From assembly GCF_003363265.1 (NCBI RefSeq), contig NZ_QRBF01000007.1:124001-188000 (forward strand): a DNA stretch of 64,000 bases, in the 5' to 3' direction. The first letter of the stretch is position 1. Each line of letters starts with the position of its first letter. The DNA comes from Dyella psychrodurans. Lineage in GTDB: Bacteria; Pseudomonadota; Gammaproteobacteria; Xanthomonadales; Rhodanobacteraceae. Below, piece by piece: positions 9,136 through 17,971 of the stretch. The notes below the pieces were generated by a model that made no database searches, was not told where the DNA came from, and saw only the letters and a list, made by a program, of their open reading frames with translations. The position numbers were made by a program, and so were the translations under genes.

Positions 9136-9249
9136 TCTCCTCCCCCTGCAAGCAGGGGGAGGCTGGGAGGGGGTCACACACACTTGCCTCAATATGAAGG
9201 GCTTCATCCCACCCCAGTCCTCCCCTGCTGCACGCAGGAGAGGGAGTGG
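9136..9249. repeat. Palindromic repeat doublet between pgl and edd
   Basis: Two hairpin units: TCCTCCCCCTGC...GCAGGGGGAGG near 9138-9162, and CCTCCCCTGCTGCACGCAGG near 9219-9238, separated by a spacer ending GGGCTTCATCCCACCCCAG. It is the reverse complement, with few changes, of the element translated inside lhr at 782-893. Confidence 0.85.
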
Positions 9250-9270
9250 ATGGCGATGTGAAGCGATTCA

Positions 9271-9966
9271 TTACGGGCACCAATAGACGTCCAAATGAGA
9301 TGCTCGGCGCAACACGCTGGCGATGGGCAACTGACTGCCGGATTGTTCGGCATGTTGCAGCACCACGCGTTTGTCGGCACCTTCGATATGCAGATACAGC
9401 GCTCGCGCTTTCAGCAGCACGGGCAGGGTGAAGGTGATGCGCGGCTCGCCCGCGCCCGGTGCGCGCATCGGCAGCACCTGCGCGGCGTTAGCCGGATCGA
9501 GCGCTTCGGCGAGGCGGTCGCCACCGGGGAAAAAGGACGCGGTGTGCCCGTCCGGCCCCATGCCGAGCACGACAACGTCGAACGGCAGCTTCATCGCGGA
9601 AATGCGCGTACGCACTTCGCCGATACCGGCTTCCGGCGTCGCGGCCTCCACGTACAGCGGCACGAATTCCGCGTCCGCGGCGTTGTGGCGCAACAGCAAA
9701 GATTCGATGAGACGCGCGTTGGAACGTTCGTCGGTATCCGGCACCCAGCGTTCATCGACCAGGGTGACGGTGACGCGCGACCAATCCAGCGCCTCGTGCG
9801 ACAACCGCTCGAACAGTCGCTTGGGCGTGCTGCCGCCGGATACCGCCATCCATGCTTCGCCGCGCGCGGCAATCGCCGCGCGCAGATCGTTGGCGATGCG
9901 CGCCGACAGCGCGGCGGCCAGCGCCTGGTTGTCTTCAAACGCATGCACGGTGGGTTGCACTGACAC
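9271..9966 (-). CDS. pgl: 6-phosphogluconolactonase
   Basis: A 231-residue SugarP-isomerase/6PGL-type hydrolase that opens 6-phosphogluconolactone. WMAVSGGSTPKRLFERL is the phosphate-binding loop; VTLVDERWVP, SNARLIESLLL, and VVLGMGPDGHTASFFPG are the usual catalytic-site segments. The start is GTG at 9966, which shares its first base with the last base of the zwf stop (TAGTG), showing translational coupling to zwf. An in-frame upstream extension to 10287 runs through zwf and is rejected. Confidence 0.92.
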   Translation of the reverse strand: MSVQPTVHAFEDNQALAAALSARIANDLRAAIAARGEAWMAVSGGSTPKRLFERLSHEALDWSRVTVTLVDERWVPDTDERSNARLIESLLLRHNAADAEFVPLYVEAATPEAGIGEVRTRISAMKLPFDVVVLGMGPDGHTASFFPGGDRLAEALDPANAAQVLPMRAPGAGEPRITFTLPVLLKARALYLHIEGADKRVVLQHAEQSGSQLPIASVLRRASHLDVYWCP

Positions 9967-11453
9967 TATTCGTTGTCCTCGTCCCAGGTGCGGCCGTCGC
10001 GTTCGATCAGGGCCACTGAAGCGCTGGGCCCCCACGTACCGGACGTGTACGGACGCGGCGCTTCGCCGCTGGCCGCCCACGCCGCCAGAATCGGATCGGC
10101 CCAGCGCCATGCGGCTTCGACTTCGTCGCGACGCATGAACAGCGTGGGATTGCCACGCACCACATCGAGCAGCAGCCGCTCGTACGCATCCGGCTGTTGC
10201 GCGCCGAACGCTTCGGCGAAGCTCATGTCCAGCGGCACATGGCGCAGACGCAGGCCGCCCGGCCCCGGATGCTTGATCGTGAGCCACAGCTTCACGCCTT
10301 CGTCCGGCTGCAGCCTCAGCACCAGGCGATTTTGCGCCAGCGGGCCTGCAGCGGCAGTGAAAATGGAGTGCGGAACGGGTTTGAAGGCCACCACGATTTC
10401 CGACACGCGCTCGGCAAGACGCTTGCCGGTACGCAGATAGAACGGCACGCCGGCCCAGCGCCAGTTGCCGATCTCGGCTTTCAGCGCCACGAAGGTTTCG
10501 GTGTTGGATTTCTCCACCTTCGTCTTGGCGGTGCTGTTGAGGTCTTCGATATAGCCCGGCACGCTGTGCCCTTCGGCCGCGCCGGCACGGTACTGGCCGC
10601 GCACGGTGAGCTGCGACGCATTGCCTTCGTCGATGCGCTTGAGCGAATGCAGCACCTTCAGTTTTTCATCGCGAACCGCATCGGGCGACATCGACGCGGG
10701 CGGCTCCATCGCCACCATGCACAACAGCTGCAGCATGTGGTTCTGCACCATGTCGCGCAGCGCGCCGGCGTGGTCGTAATACGGCCCGCGCTTCTCGACG
10801 CCCAACGTTTCGGCCACGGTGATCTGCACGTGATCGATGTGCCCGGCGTTCCACAGCGGCTCGAACAACGCGTTGCCGAAACGCAACGCCAGCAGGTTCT
10901 GCACCGTTTCCTTGCCGAGATAGTGATCGATGCGGAACGTCTGCGATTCGGCGAAGACGCGGCCGACGTCGTCGTTGATGCGGTTGGCGCTGACCAGATC
11001 GTGGCCGATCGGCTTTTCCAGCACCACGCGCGACTCGCCCTGGTTGAGCCCGTAGTGACCCAGGCGCTGGCAGATGTCGACGAACAATTCCGGCGACGTG
11101 GACAGATAGAACACGCGCACGTTGCCGGGCCGCTCGGCCAGCAGCTTGGCGAAGTCGTCCCAGCCGTCGTCCTTGCGGGCATCGAGCGGGCGGTAGCCGA
11201 CCAGCTTGAGGAACGCCGCGAGCTTGTCGGGCTGCGATTCGGCCGCGCCGTTGAGCGCGGCGCGGATCTGGGCGCGATAGCCGTCGTCGTCCAGTCCTTC
11301 GCGGGCCACGCCGAGGATGCGGCTGCCGGGCTGGATCTGGCCGTCGACGAAGCGGTGGAACAGGGCAGGGAGCAATTTGCGCACGGCCAGGTCGCCAGTG
11401 CCGCCGAAAATCACCAGGTCGAAGGTGTCGACCGGTAGAGCAGGTGCAGTCAC
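9966..11453 (-). CDS. zwf: Glucose-6-phosphate 1-dehydrogenase
   Basis: A 495-residue NADP-linked dehydrogenase, the entry enzyme for oxidative use of glucose-6-phosphate. VIFGGTGDLAVRKLLPAL is the dinucleotide-binding loop; RIDHYLGKETVQNLLALRFGN is the conserved active-site signature with its Lys and His; FYLRTGKRLAERVSEIVVAF and AYERLLLDVVRGN are further family segments. First gene of the zwf-pgl-edd-eda operon. Repeated ACCA half-sites 64-88 bases upstream of its ATG suggest control by the divergent GntR-type regulator. Confidence 0.95.
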   Translation of the reverse strand: MTAPALPVDTFDLVIFGGTGDLAVRKLLPALFHRFVDGQIQPGSRILGVAREGLDDDGYRAQIRAALNGAAESQPDKLAAFLKLVGYRPLDARKDDGWDDFAKLLAERPGNVRVFYLSTSPELFVDICQRLGHYGLNQGESRVVLEKPIGHDLVSANRINDDVGRVFAESQTFRIDHYLGKETVQNLLALRFGNALFEPLWNAGHIDHVQITVAETLGVEKRGPYYDHAGALRDMVQNHMLQLLCMVAMEPPASMSPDAVRDEKLKVLHSLKRIDEGNASQLTVRGQYRAGAAEGHSVPGYIEDLNSTAKTKVEKSNTETFVALKAEIGNWRWAGVPFYLRTGKRLAERVSEIVVAFKPVPHSIFTAAAGPLAQNRLVLRLQPDEGVKLWLTIKHPGPGGLRLRHVPLDMSFAEAFGAQQPDAYERLLLDVVRGNPTLFMRRDEVEAAWRWADPILAAWAASGEAPRPYTSGTWGPSASVALIERDGRTWDEDNE

Positions 11454-11515
11454 AACTCACCTCTTGCTGATACTGGCTGGCCACGGGGGTGCAGCCGCCG
11501 GGGGAAGCTGGATCG

Positions 11516-11541
11516 TACCAATGACATACCAGGTAATACCA
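11516..11541. promoter_or_regulatory. Phased ACCA direct repeats, candidate operator for zwf
   Basis: Three ACCA units, each preceded by T, at 11517, 11528 and 11538, i.e. 11 and 10 bases apart, about one DNA turn each. They lie between the divergent zwf and gntR starts. The regulator binding them is inferred from position only. Confidence 0.55.
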
Positions 11542-11604
11542 GTCCCCCTTGGGGTGCATTCGTATGCAAATTTTTCCTAAGCTCACCGGGCGCTGGCGTA
11601 TGGC

Positions 11605-11633
11605 ACCAGTTGTACCAGTGGTTCGGCATTGGT
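11605..11633. promoter_or_regulatory. ACCA/TGGT half-site cluster upstream of the GntR gene
   Basis: ACCA at 11605 and 11614 and TGGT at 11619 and 11630. ACCA-G-TGGT at 11614-11622 is a perfect palindrome. It ends 11 bases before the ATG at 11645, a position that fits autorepression. Confidence 0.55.
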
Positions 11634-11644
11634 ATTGTGCAGGG

Positions 11645-12397
11645 ATGCAAAACGCCCTGGCCGACGAATACCGGCGCCTCAGCCGCGACACGACCACCCA
11701 CCAGCCGCTGGCCTACCTGCGACTGCGCCGGGCTATTCGTAACGTGATACAGCATCGGGATATTGAACCGGGTCAAACCCTGCCCAGCGAACGGGATCTG
11801 TCCCTGGCCCTGGGGCTTTCCCGGGTCACGGTACGCAAGGCCATTTCCGGCCTGGTCGAGGAAGGCCTGCTGACCCAGCGCCACGGCGCCGGCACCTTCG
11901 TGGCCGAGCGCATCATCAAGCCGATGTCCCGGCTGACCAGCTTCACCGAAGACCTGCGCGCCCGCGGCCTGCATCCGCGTTCCGAATTCTTCGAACGCAG
12001 CGTGGGCGAGGTGACGCCGGAAGAATCCATGGCGCTCAACCTGTCGCCCGGCGTGCTGGTCGCGCGCCTGCACCGCGTGCGCTATGCCGAAGACGAGCCG
12101 TTGGCGATCGAGCGAAGCGTGGTGCCCGCCAGCGTGCTGGCCGATCCGCACGAAGTGCACGATTCGCTCTACGAAGCGCTGGAACACCACAATTGCCGCC
12201 CCGTCCGCGCCTTGCAGCGCCTGCGCGCGGTACTGCTCGGCGCACGCCAGGCCCGCCTGCTGCACGTGACGGCCGGCAGCGCCGGCCTGCATATCGAACG
12301 TCGCGGTTTTCTCGACGACGGCCGCGTGGTGGAGTTCACCACCTCGTGGTATCGCGGCGATATCTACGATTTCGTGGCCGAACTGCAAACTGACTGA
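11645..12397 (+). CDS. GntR family transcriptional regulator with UTRA domain (HutC/FarR type)
   Basis: A 250-residue repressor-type protein. The N-terminal winged helix is clear: LRRAIRNVIQHRDIEPGQTLPSERDLSLALGLSRVTVRKAISGLVEEGLLTQRHGAGTFVAE. The rest is a UTRA small-molecule sensor domain (SFTEDLRARGLHPRSEFFERSVGEV, LHRVRYAEDEPLAIERSVVP, ending VEFTTSWYRGDIYDFVAEL). UTRA regulators usually sense sugar phosphates or similar metabolites. I chose the ATG at 11645; an in-frame extension to 11549 runs through the operator region. Its divergent position to zwf and the shared half-sites suggest it controls the Entner-Doudoroff operon, where an RpiR-type HexR is the better known regulator. Confidence 0.88.
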   Translation: MQNALADEYRRLSRDTTTHQPLAYLRLRRAIRNVIQHRDIEPGQTLPSERDLSLALGLSRVTVRKAISGLVEEGLLTQRHGAGTFVAERIIKPMSRLTSFTEDLRARGLHPRSEFFERSVGEVTPEESMALNLSPGVLVARLHRVRYAEDEPLAIERSVVPASVLADPHEVHDSLYEALEHHNCRPVRALQRLRAVLLGARQARLLHVTAGSAGLHIERRGFLDDGRVVEFTTSWYRGDIYDFVAELQTD

Positions 12398-12399
12398 TG

Positions 12400-12426
12400 G
12401 CCGGGCGCGGCAGGCGCCGGCTTCTT
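12400..12426 (+). terminator. Possible terminator after the GntR gene
   Basis: GCCGG at 12400-12404 pairs with CCGGC at 12417-12421, with partial inner pairing, followed by TTCTTC. A weak candidate. Confidence 0.4.
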
Positions 12427-12613
12427 CACATGGCCTTCTTTTGACTGGCTTACGGTGACTGTCCGCGCGAGGTCGTCCGCGGGCTGCCGATCCTGATGGA
12501 CGAGCCGCGTCAGGCGCCTGCGCCGGAACGCGAACCTACGCTATTGTTCGATCCGAATACACGTCGCGCGCACGGATGCGCCATCGCGTAAGGCGAACGG
12601 GGGCCATGGAACA

Positions 12614-15559
12614 TTGAACGCAGTGGCGAATGACTTGAGGGGCGAATCCTCGCGGATTTTCCGCCGCTGGCATGGGGCATGCGCGGTGGTCGCCTGGCTT
12701 GCCATGCTGGTCATGACGACTGGCGCCCACGGCCAAGCCATCAGCCTGGCGAGTTTCACCCAAGCGCAGGGCCTGGGGAGTCTGGAAGACAACTGCCTGG
12801 TCCAGGATCGCCGCGGCTTTGTATACGTCTGCACCGAGAACGGGCTGTTTCGTTTCGACGGTCACGCTTTCCAGCGCATCGGCGCCGAGAACGGCCTGCT
12901 AGGCAGCTACATCGGCGCCGTGCATCAGGATGCCCCGGGCCGCTTGTGGGTGGGCACGCGGACCGGGCTCTATGTGGGCGATGGTCAGCGCTTCACGCCC
13001 ATCATCACTGCGCAAGGACGTCCGCTACCGATCGACGCGGGCGCCATGCTCGCCGATCTGGAAGGCCGGCTGTATGCGGTGAGTCAACATCGCTTGTGGC
13101 TGATCGAGTCCAGCGGAACGGCATGGCGCGCACGTCCGCGTTTCGACGCAACGGCGCAGCGCACGACGCCAGCGCTATCGGACATCACCAGTGTCTTCGC
13201 CGATGGACACACGCTGTGGTTCGGTTGCGGCAAGTCGCTGTGCCAGCTCGCGGGAGACCAACTGCGCGTTTGGAGCGAGCGCGATGGCATCCCTTCGGAC
13301 ACCTGGACCTCCTACCTTCGCGCTCGCGACGGCACACTCTGGGTCCGCAGTCCTTATCACATTCGCACACTGTCTCCCGGCGACGCGATGTTCGCCGATC
13401 ATGACCTGCCTGGTGCGCGCGTCGTCACGGCGTATCTGGACATGATCGAAGACGACGATGGGCGTCTGCTCACTCGCGCCAACGATGGCCTGGCGCGCTG
13501 GGACGGTCACGGTTGGCGCACCTTCGATGCAAGCAACGGCCTGCCCGATATCGGCATCGATGCATTGTTGTACGACCGCAATCATGTGCTTTGGATCGGC
13601 ACGTACGGTCGCGGTGTCCTGCAATGGCGCGGTTACGATCAAATCCAGAGCTGGCAAACCTTGCAAGGCCTGGACAGCAATCCGAGCTGGGTGATCGCAC
13701 GCGCCAGCAGCGGCGCACTTTGGGTCGGCGATGAGCTGGGCGGCAGCGTGCTCGCACCCGGCGCCTCGCGCCTCACCGCCTGGCCTCTGAAAGCACCGCC
13801 GCTGGCGCAGGAAGCCACGGGACTGTCTGCATTGCCCGAGGGCGACATGCTCGTGGCGTACTACTCCGGCGAGCTGGTGCGTTATCGCGCTCGCCAGGGC
13901 ACCACAGACACACTTGCGCATTCGCCCGCCTACATTCGCGAGATGCTGGTCGACCGCCATGGGCAGGTGTGGCTTTGCACCGAACGTGGGATGTACCTCT
14001 ACGATGGCCATGCGCTGCAACGCGCAGGCGGGGACGTGGTTCCCGACAACGTGTTCTCCGACGCGAAAGAGGATGCGCAGGGCCGGCTATGGTTCAGCGG
14101 CGAACCTGGCCTGTTCCGTCTTGCCCACGGCCGTTGGACACGTATTCGCGTCGAAGGCGCGCCGTCCGATGAGCAATTCACGCATCTGGACGTGGAACCG
14201 AATGGCGACCTCTACCTGGCCAGCAATTTCGGCGGTCTGTGGCACGGTCGCGTCACCGACGACGATGCCCTGACCGTGCGGCACGCGGGTGACGATCTCC
14301 TCGACAGCACGCGCATCTATTTCATCCAGCACGATCGTCGCGGCTGGCTGTGGATCGGCGGCACGGACGGCGTGGAGTTGTTCAACGGACAGCATTGGCG
14401 TCGCCTCACCGAGGACGACGGATTGATCTGGGATGACATCGCCGAGAATGCCTTCTTCGCCGATGACGATGGCTCGGTGTGGATCGGCACCAGCAACGGC
14501 ATCTCCCAGATTCTGCATCCATCGTCGCTGGCGACGTCCGATCCCGCGCAGATCGTCATCACCGGATTGCGCCGTGGCGGCGTCATGCAGGCACCCGCTT
14601 CCGCTTATCGCTTCGACTACGCACCCGACCAGCCCATCACCCTGCGCCTTGCCACGCAGGGCGCGCCCACGCGTAGCACTTTGCAATATCGCTACCGACT
14701 GCGAGGCTTGGAACACAGCTGGGTGAATTCGGATCGGCCGCAGGTCGACTACCCAACGCTGCCACCCGGCGACTTCGTGTTTGAAGCGATGGCTTACGAT
14801 CCGGACAGCCGACAGTTTTCGCCGGTCGTGCAGCTGCCGCTGCACATCGTGCCTCCCTGGTGGCAGCGAACACCTGCCGTGTTGGGCGGATTGTCGTTGC
14901 TCGCCTTGGGCATCGTGCTGGTCTGGCAACTGCGCACGCGGCATCTACGCGCGCGCGCGCATAGGCTCGAACAGTTGGTCGCCCTGCGTACGCGCGAGCT
15001 GGAGGTGGACAAGCAGGCTTTGGAAGATGCTCGCGCCGCACTCTGGCATCAAGCCACGCACGACGCGTTGACGGGCCTGCCCAATCGCTCGCGCGTGCTG
15101 GAGATCCTGGCATCGGCGATCGGCGAAGCGCGGCAAAGTAACCGGTCGCTGGCCGTGGCGCTGATCGACCTCGACCATTTCAAGCGCATCAACGATCACT
15201 ACGGCCACCTCGCCGGCGACGCGGTATTGATCGAAGCTGCCACGCGGCTGTGCCAAATGCTGCCGCCCGGCGCCACCCTGGGCCGCTACGGTGGCGAGGA
15301 GATCCTGGCCGTGGTGCCCGGAGCGTCCCTCGACGATCCCGCCCCTTTTGAAACGCTGCGCCAGTACATCGCCAACAGTCCTTTCGATGGCGATGGCGCA
15401 CACGTGACGGTCACCTGCTCGATCGGCGCAGCTTGGCTGCGGCCAAAAGACCACGATGGCTTCGATCTCATTCGGCGCGCCGATACGGCGCTGTACCTGG
15501 CCAAAACGGCGGGACGAAACCGTGTGGTGCTCGCGGACGACAACTGGGAAGCCGCCTGA
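12614..15559 (+). CDS. Reg_prop / Y_Y_Y sensor diguanylate cyclase (GGDEF)
   Basis: A 981-residue membrane enzyme that probably makes cyclic di-GMP in response to an external signal. After a signal-like segment (VVAWLAMLVMTTGAHGQA) come repeated propeller blades with motifs such as LWVGTRTGLYVGDG, LWIGTYGRGVL, LWIGGTDGVELFNG and VWIGTSNGIS, as in two-component-regulator propellers. A Y_Y_Y domain (YRYRLRGLEHSWV) precedes a transmembrane helix at about residues 751-773, a short coiled coil, and a GGDEF domain (HDALTGLPNRSRVLE, IDLDHFKRINDHYGHLAGD). The active-site motif is GGEEI at 893-897, a functional variant. The RxxD inhibitory site that would sit just before it is absent. The likely start is TTG at 12614, needed to include the signal segment. 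Confidence 0.88.
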   Translation: MNAVANDLRGESSRIFRRWHGACAVVAWLAMLVMTTGAHGQAISLASFTQAQGLGSLEDNCLVQDRRGFVYVCTENGLFRFDGHAFQRIGAENGLLGSYIGAVHQDAPGRLWVGTRTGLYVGDGQRFTPIITAQGRPLPIDAGAMLADLEGRLYAVSQHRLWLIESSGTAWRARPRFDATAQRTTPALSDITSVFADGHTLWFGCGKSLCQLAGDQLRVWSERDGIPSDTWTSYLRARDGTLWVRSPYHIRTLSPGDAMFADHDLPGARVVTAYLDMIEDDDGRLLTRANDGLARWDGHGWRTFDASNGLPDIGIDALLYDRNHVLWIGTYGRGVLQWRGYDQIQSWQTLQGLDSNPSWVIARASSGALWVGDELGGSVLAPGASRLTAWPLKAPPLAQEATGLSALPEGDMLVAYYSGELVRYRARQGTTDTLAHSPAYIREMLVDRHGQVWLCTERGMYLYDGHALQRAGGDVVPDNVFSDAKEDAQGRLWFSGEPGLFRLAHGRWTRIRVEGAPSDEQFTHLDVEPNGDLYLASNFGGLWHGRVTDDDALTVRHAGDDLLDSTRIYFIQHDRRGWLWIGGTDGVELFNGQHWRRLTEDDGLIWDDIAENAFFADDDGSVWIGTSNGISQILHPSSLATSDPAQIVITGLRRGGVMQAPASAYRFDYAPDQPITLRLATQGAPTRSTLQYRYRLRGLEHSWVNSDRPQVDYPTLPPGDFVFEAMAYDPDSRQFSPVVQLPLHIVPPWWQRTPAVLGGLSLLALGIVLVWQLRTRHLRARAHRLEQLVALRTRELEVDKQALEDARAALWHQATHDALTGLPNRSRVLEILASAIGEARQSNRSLAVALIDLDHFKRINDHYGHLAGDAVLIEAATRLCQMLPPGATLGRYGGEEILAVVPGASLDDPAPFETLRQYIANSPFDGDGAHVTVTCSIGAAWLRPKDHDGFDLIRRADTALYLAKTAGRNRVVLADDNWEAA

Positions 15560-15662
15560 CACCCCGCGATGCGAACGTTTCTGCACGTCGAACCGGGCGC
15601 GCGCGGCCTGGGGATTTGCGACAACCTTTTGCGGTGCGAGTATCGTCCTCGCCACTCTTTGC

Positions 15663-17492
15663 TCACTGCATCGGCGACAACTCAACAGATTGCACGGTCA
15701 CCGGAAGCTTGCTGCCCTGTATGAATGGCGCAGACGGCGTCAGCTCCAGCTGCATGGCGTAAGGATGCGTCATGCGATCGCTGTGTACGTTTACGGTCTG
15801 GCTCATGACACCTTGCTTCCCTGAAGTGGTGCCCGCAAGGTCAAGCGGATAGCGCCGGCCGTCGACCCACACATCCATGCGACTGTCAGTAGGCCAGGGC
15901 ATGTAGCTGACCGTGAGCGAGTAATTCGTAGCCTTTGCATCGAGATGCCAGCTCAGCTTGTAGAGCGTGGCGGGCGCTTCGTAGCCTTCGCCGTTGTAAT
16001 TGAGGTAGTGCTCCGCTTGCGTCGGCTGCAAGTGAAAACTTCCATCGGAAGCCGCAGCGATGACGGCGGGACGAACCCGCAGCGCTCCCTTGAAAGGCAG
16101 CACGACGACGGGCATGAACGCATCCACGTTGGCGTTGCCGGCATCGGTCGCCGGCCAGTCGGCAAGGCGATCCAGCGCAATGCTGATGTCGTCGCCCTTG
16201 CGTTGAACATCGACCGTGTCATGCGGCGAACCCAGTCGATACGCACGACCCAGCGCGGTATCGGCCACACCCGGCACGCGAAGCTGATGATCGGCCGGCA
16301 TCTTGGATACGAACAGATAGATCGCGTGGGGCCCGACCGTCGCGTAGCCGAAATCCAATGCCGCGAAGGGCTGTTTGCGCGTGCCGTAAATGGCCTCGCC
16401 GTTGCGCTTCAGCCAGTCGCCGATGCCATGCAGCACCTGTGATTCGAATGGCACGACGGAACCATCGCCTTCCGGGCCGATATTGAGGATGTAGTTGCCG
16501 CCCTGGCTGACCACGCGAACCAGGCGCGTGATGTTCTCGCGAATCTTGCCCGGCAGATCGGTTCGCGCCTGCCACGAGCGATAACCCCAGGTTTCCGGAA
16601 ACATCGACGCCGGCGACTGCCAGGGCAATTCCATTGCCACGTCGGGTTCGCTGTTGTCACCCATCACGGCGAAGTCGCCGTCGTAGTTCCACACGCGGCC
16701 GGAAATCATCGTCTGCGGCTGCAAGGCGTGCACGGTATGCGCGAAATGCGCGCTCTGCGCAGGCGTTGGTTTGCCCATGTCGAACCAGATTTCGGCGATA
16801 GGACCGTAGTGGCTCAGCAGCTCCTTGAGCTGGGCGACATTGAAGGCCTCTTGGGAAGGCGTAATCGGATTGCTGTTGCCTTCGATGTACGTGTTGCCAC
16901 CGGGATGATGCCAATCGATCGTCGAGTAATAAACGCCGAATTTCAGGCCGCCGCGCGCGCAGGCATCGGCCAGTTCCTTGACGATGTCCTTGTGATACGG
17001 CGTGCCATCGACGGCGTTGTATGTCGTTTCCGCGGTCTGGAACAAATTGAAGCCGTCGTGATGCTTGGCGGTGATGACGATGAATTTCATGCCCGCCGCC
17101 TTGGCCAGCGCCACGATCGCATCGGCGTCGAAGTGCTCCGGATCAAAGCGCGATGCCAGGGCCTCATAATCTTTCGGAGGAATCGGCCCGTTGGCAAAAA
17201 TCTGCTCGCTGTAGCCGTTGTCCACGCGCTTTCCGTTCCACATGCCGCCCGCGATGGAATACAGGCCGAAGTGGATGAACATGCCGAACTTGCGGTCCTG
17301 CCAAGCCTTGATGGTTTCCGCGCTCGGGCCCGGGCCGACGGGCGGTTGGGGCTGATCGAGCGGGCGCCGCACGGCGGCAACGGCATCGGTTGTCCCGGTG
17401 GATGGCGGTCCAGCCAGGATGCCCTGCGACCAGCACACCATGCCCATGGCCAACCACAACACGGCACGTTTGCCGGAAACAACCTTCTTCAT
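15663..17492 (-). CDS. Alpha-L-fucosidase, glycoside hydrolase family 29
   Basis: A 609-residue exported enzyme that removes L-fucose from glycans. The chosen ATG at 17492 gives a signal peptide MKKVVSGKRAVLWLAMGMVC and has an AGGTG site 8 bases upstream; in-frame ATGs exist upstream but would spoil it. The GH29 catalytic domain has WQDRKFGMFIHFGLYSIAGG, GMKFIVITAKHHDGFNLF, FGVYYSTIDWHHPGG and IAEIWFDMG, where Asp at about residue 238 is the expected nucleophile; YILNIGPEGDGSV follows. The C-terminal 200 residues look like beta-sandwich accessory domains. Transcribed divergently from the btuB riboswitch region. Confidence 0.9.
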   Translation of the reverse strand: MKKVVSGKRAVLWLAMGMVCWSQGILAGPPSTGTTDAVAAVRRPLDQPQPPVGPGPSAETIKAWQDRKFGMFIHFGLYSIAGGMWNGKRVDNGYSEQIFANGPIPPKDYEALASRFDPEHFDADAIVALAKAAGMKFIVITAKHHDGFNLFQTAETTYNAVDGTPYHKDIVKELADACARGGLKFGVYYSTIDWHHPGGNTYIEGNSNPITPSQEAFNVAQLKELLSHYGPIAEIWFDMGKPTPAQSAHFAHTVHALQPQTMISGRVWNYDGDFAVMGDNSEPDVAMELPWQSPASMFPETWGYRSWQARTDLPGKIRENITRLVRVVSQGGNYILNIGPEGDGSVVPFESQVLHGIGDWLKRNGEAIYGTRKQPFAALDFGYATVGPHAIYLFVSKMPADHQLRVPGVADTALGRAYRLGSPHDTVDVQRKGDDISIALDRLADWPATDAGNANVDAFMPVVVLPFKGALRVRPAVIAAASDGSFHLQPTQAEHYLNYNGEGYEAPATLYKLSWHLDAKATNYSLTVSYMPWPTDSRMDVWVDGRRYPLDLAGTTSGKQGVMSQTVNVHSDRMTHPYAMQLELTPSAPFIQGSKLPVTVQSVELSPMQ

Positions 17493-17619
17493 GCGCTTCG
17501 CACCTGGGTTCATGTCGGACGAACGAGGCGCGGACTGTACAGGTTTGACCGTTTTGCCGTGCCAAGTACAAACGCCCAAAGATTGCTAGGAAAACCCCCA
17601 CCCGCTACAGTTTGCGCGT

Positions 17620-17830
17620 TTCGGGTGTCCCCAAGGTCGATCCAAGGGGATGAAACGGGAAGCCGGTGCGCTGTTCACGCAGCAAGGCCGGCACTGCCCC
17701 CGCAACGGTAAGCGAGCGTTTTTACGAACGATCACGCGCCACTGTGCTGTATCGCATGGGAAGGCATCGTTCGACGGCATGTAGCTCCATCGCATGCCAC
17801 TCGCGAGTCCGGAGACCGGCCTGATTCATT
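17620..17830 (+). ncRNA. Cobalamin (adenosylcobalamin) riboswitch
   Basis: The conserved aptamer segments occur in order: AAACGGGAAGCCGGTG (17653-17668), GCACTGCCCCCGCAACGGTA including the B12 box (17691-17710), CCACTGTGC (17739 on), GGGAAGGCATCG (17758 on) and GAGTCCGGAGACCGGCC (17805-17821). This is the typical arrangement of B12-sensing leaders. About 140 bases separate it from the btuB start, enough for an expression platform. Binding of cobalamin should reduce btuB expression. Exact ends are approximate. Confidence 0.93.
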
Positions 17831-17971
17831 GTTCTGGCAACTCGCGGTGGGCGAGGCTCGGATCGCGTGCTGCGACGTCCATCGCCTGCCCGCTTTTCCG
17901 TTCCTTCTTCGCACGGTTGCCGGCTTATTCACTTATGCCGCGCGGGGACGCGTGGCAGGGGAACCGACATC

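Noticed and set aside
17867-17971. N-terminal extension of btuB
   Set aside because: It would place 35 non-conserved residues before a good signal peptide; the ATG at 17972 has its own ribosome site.
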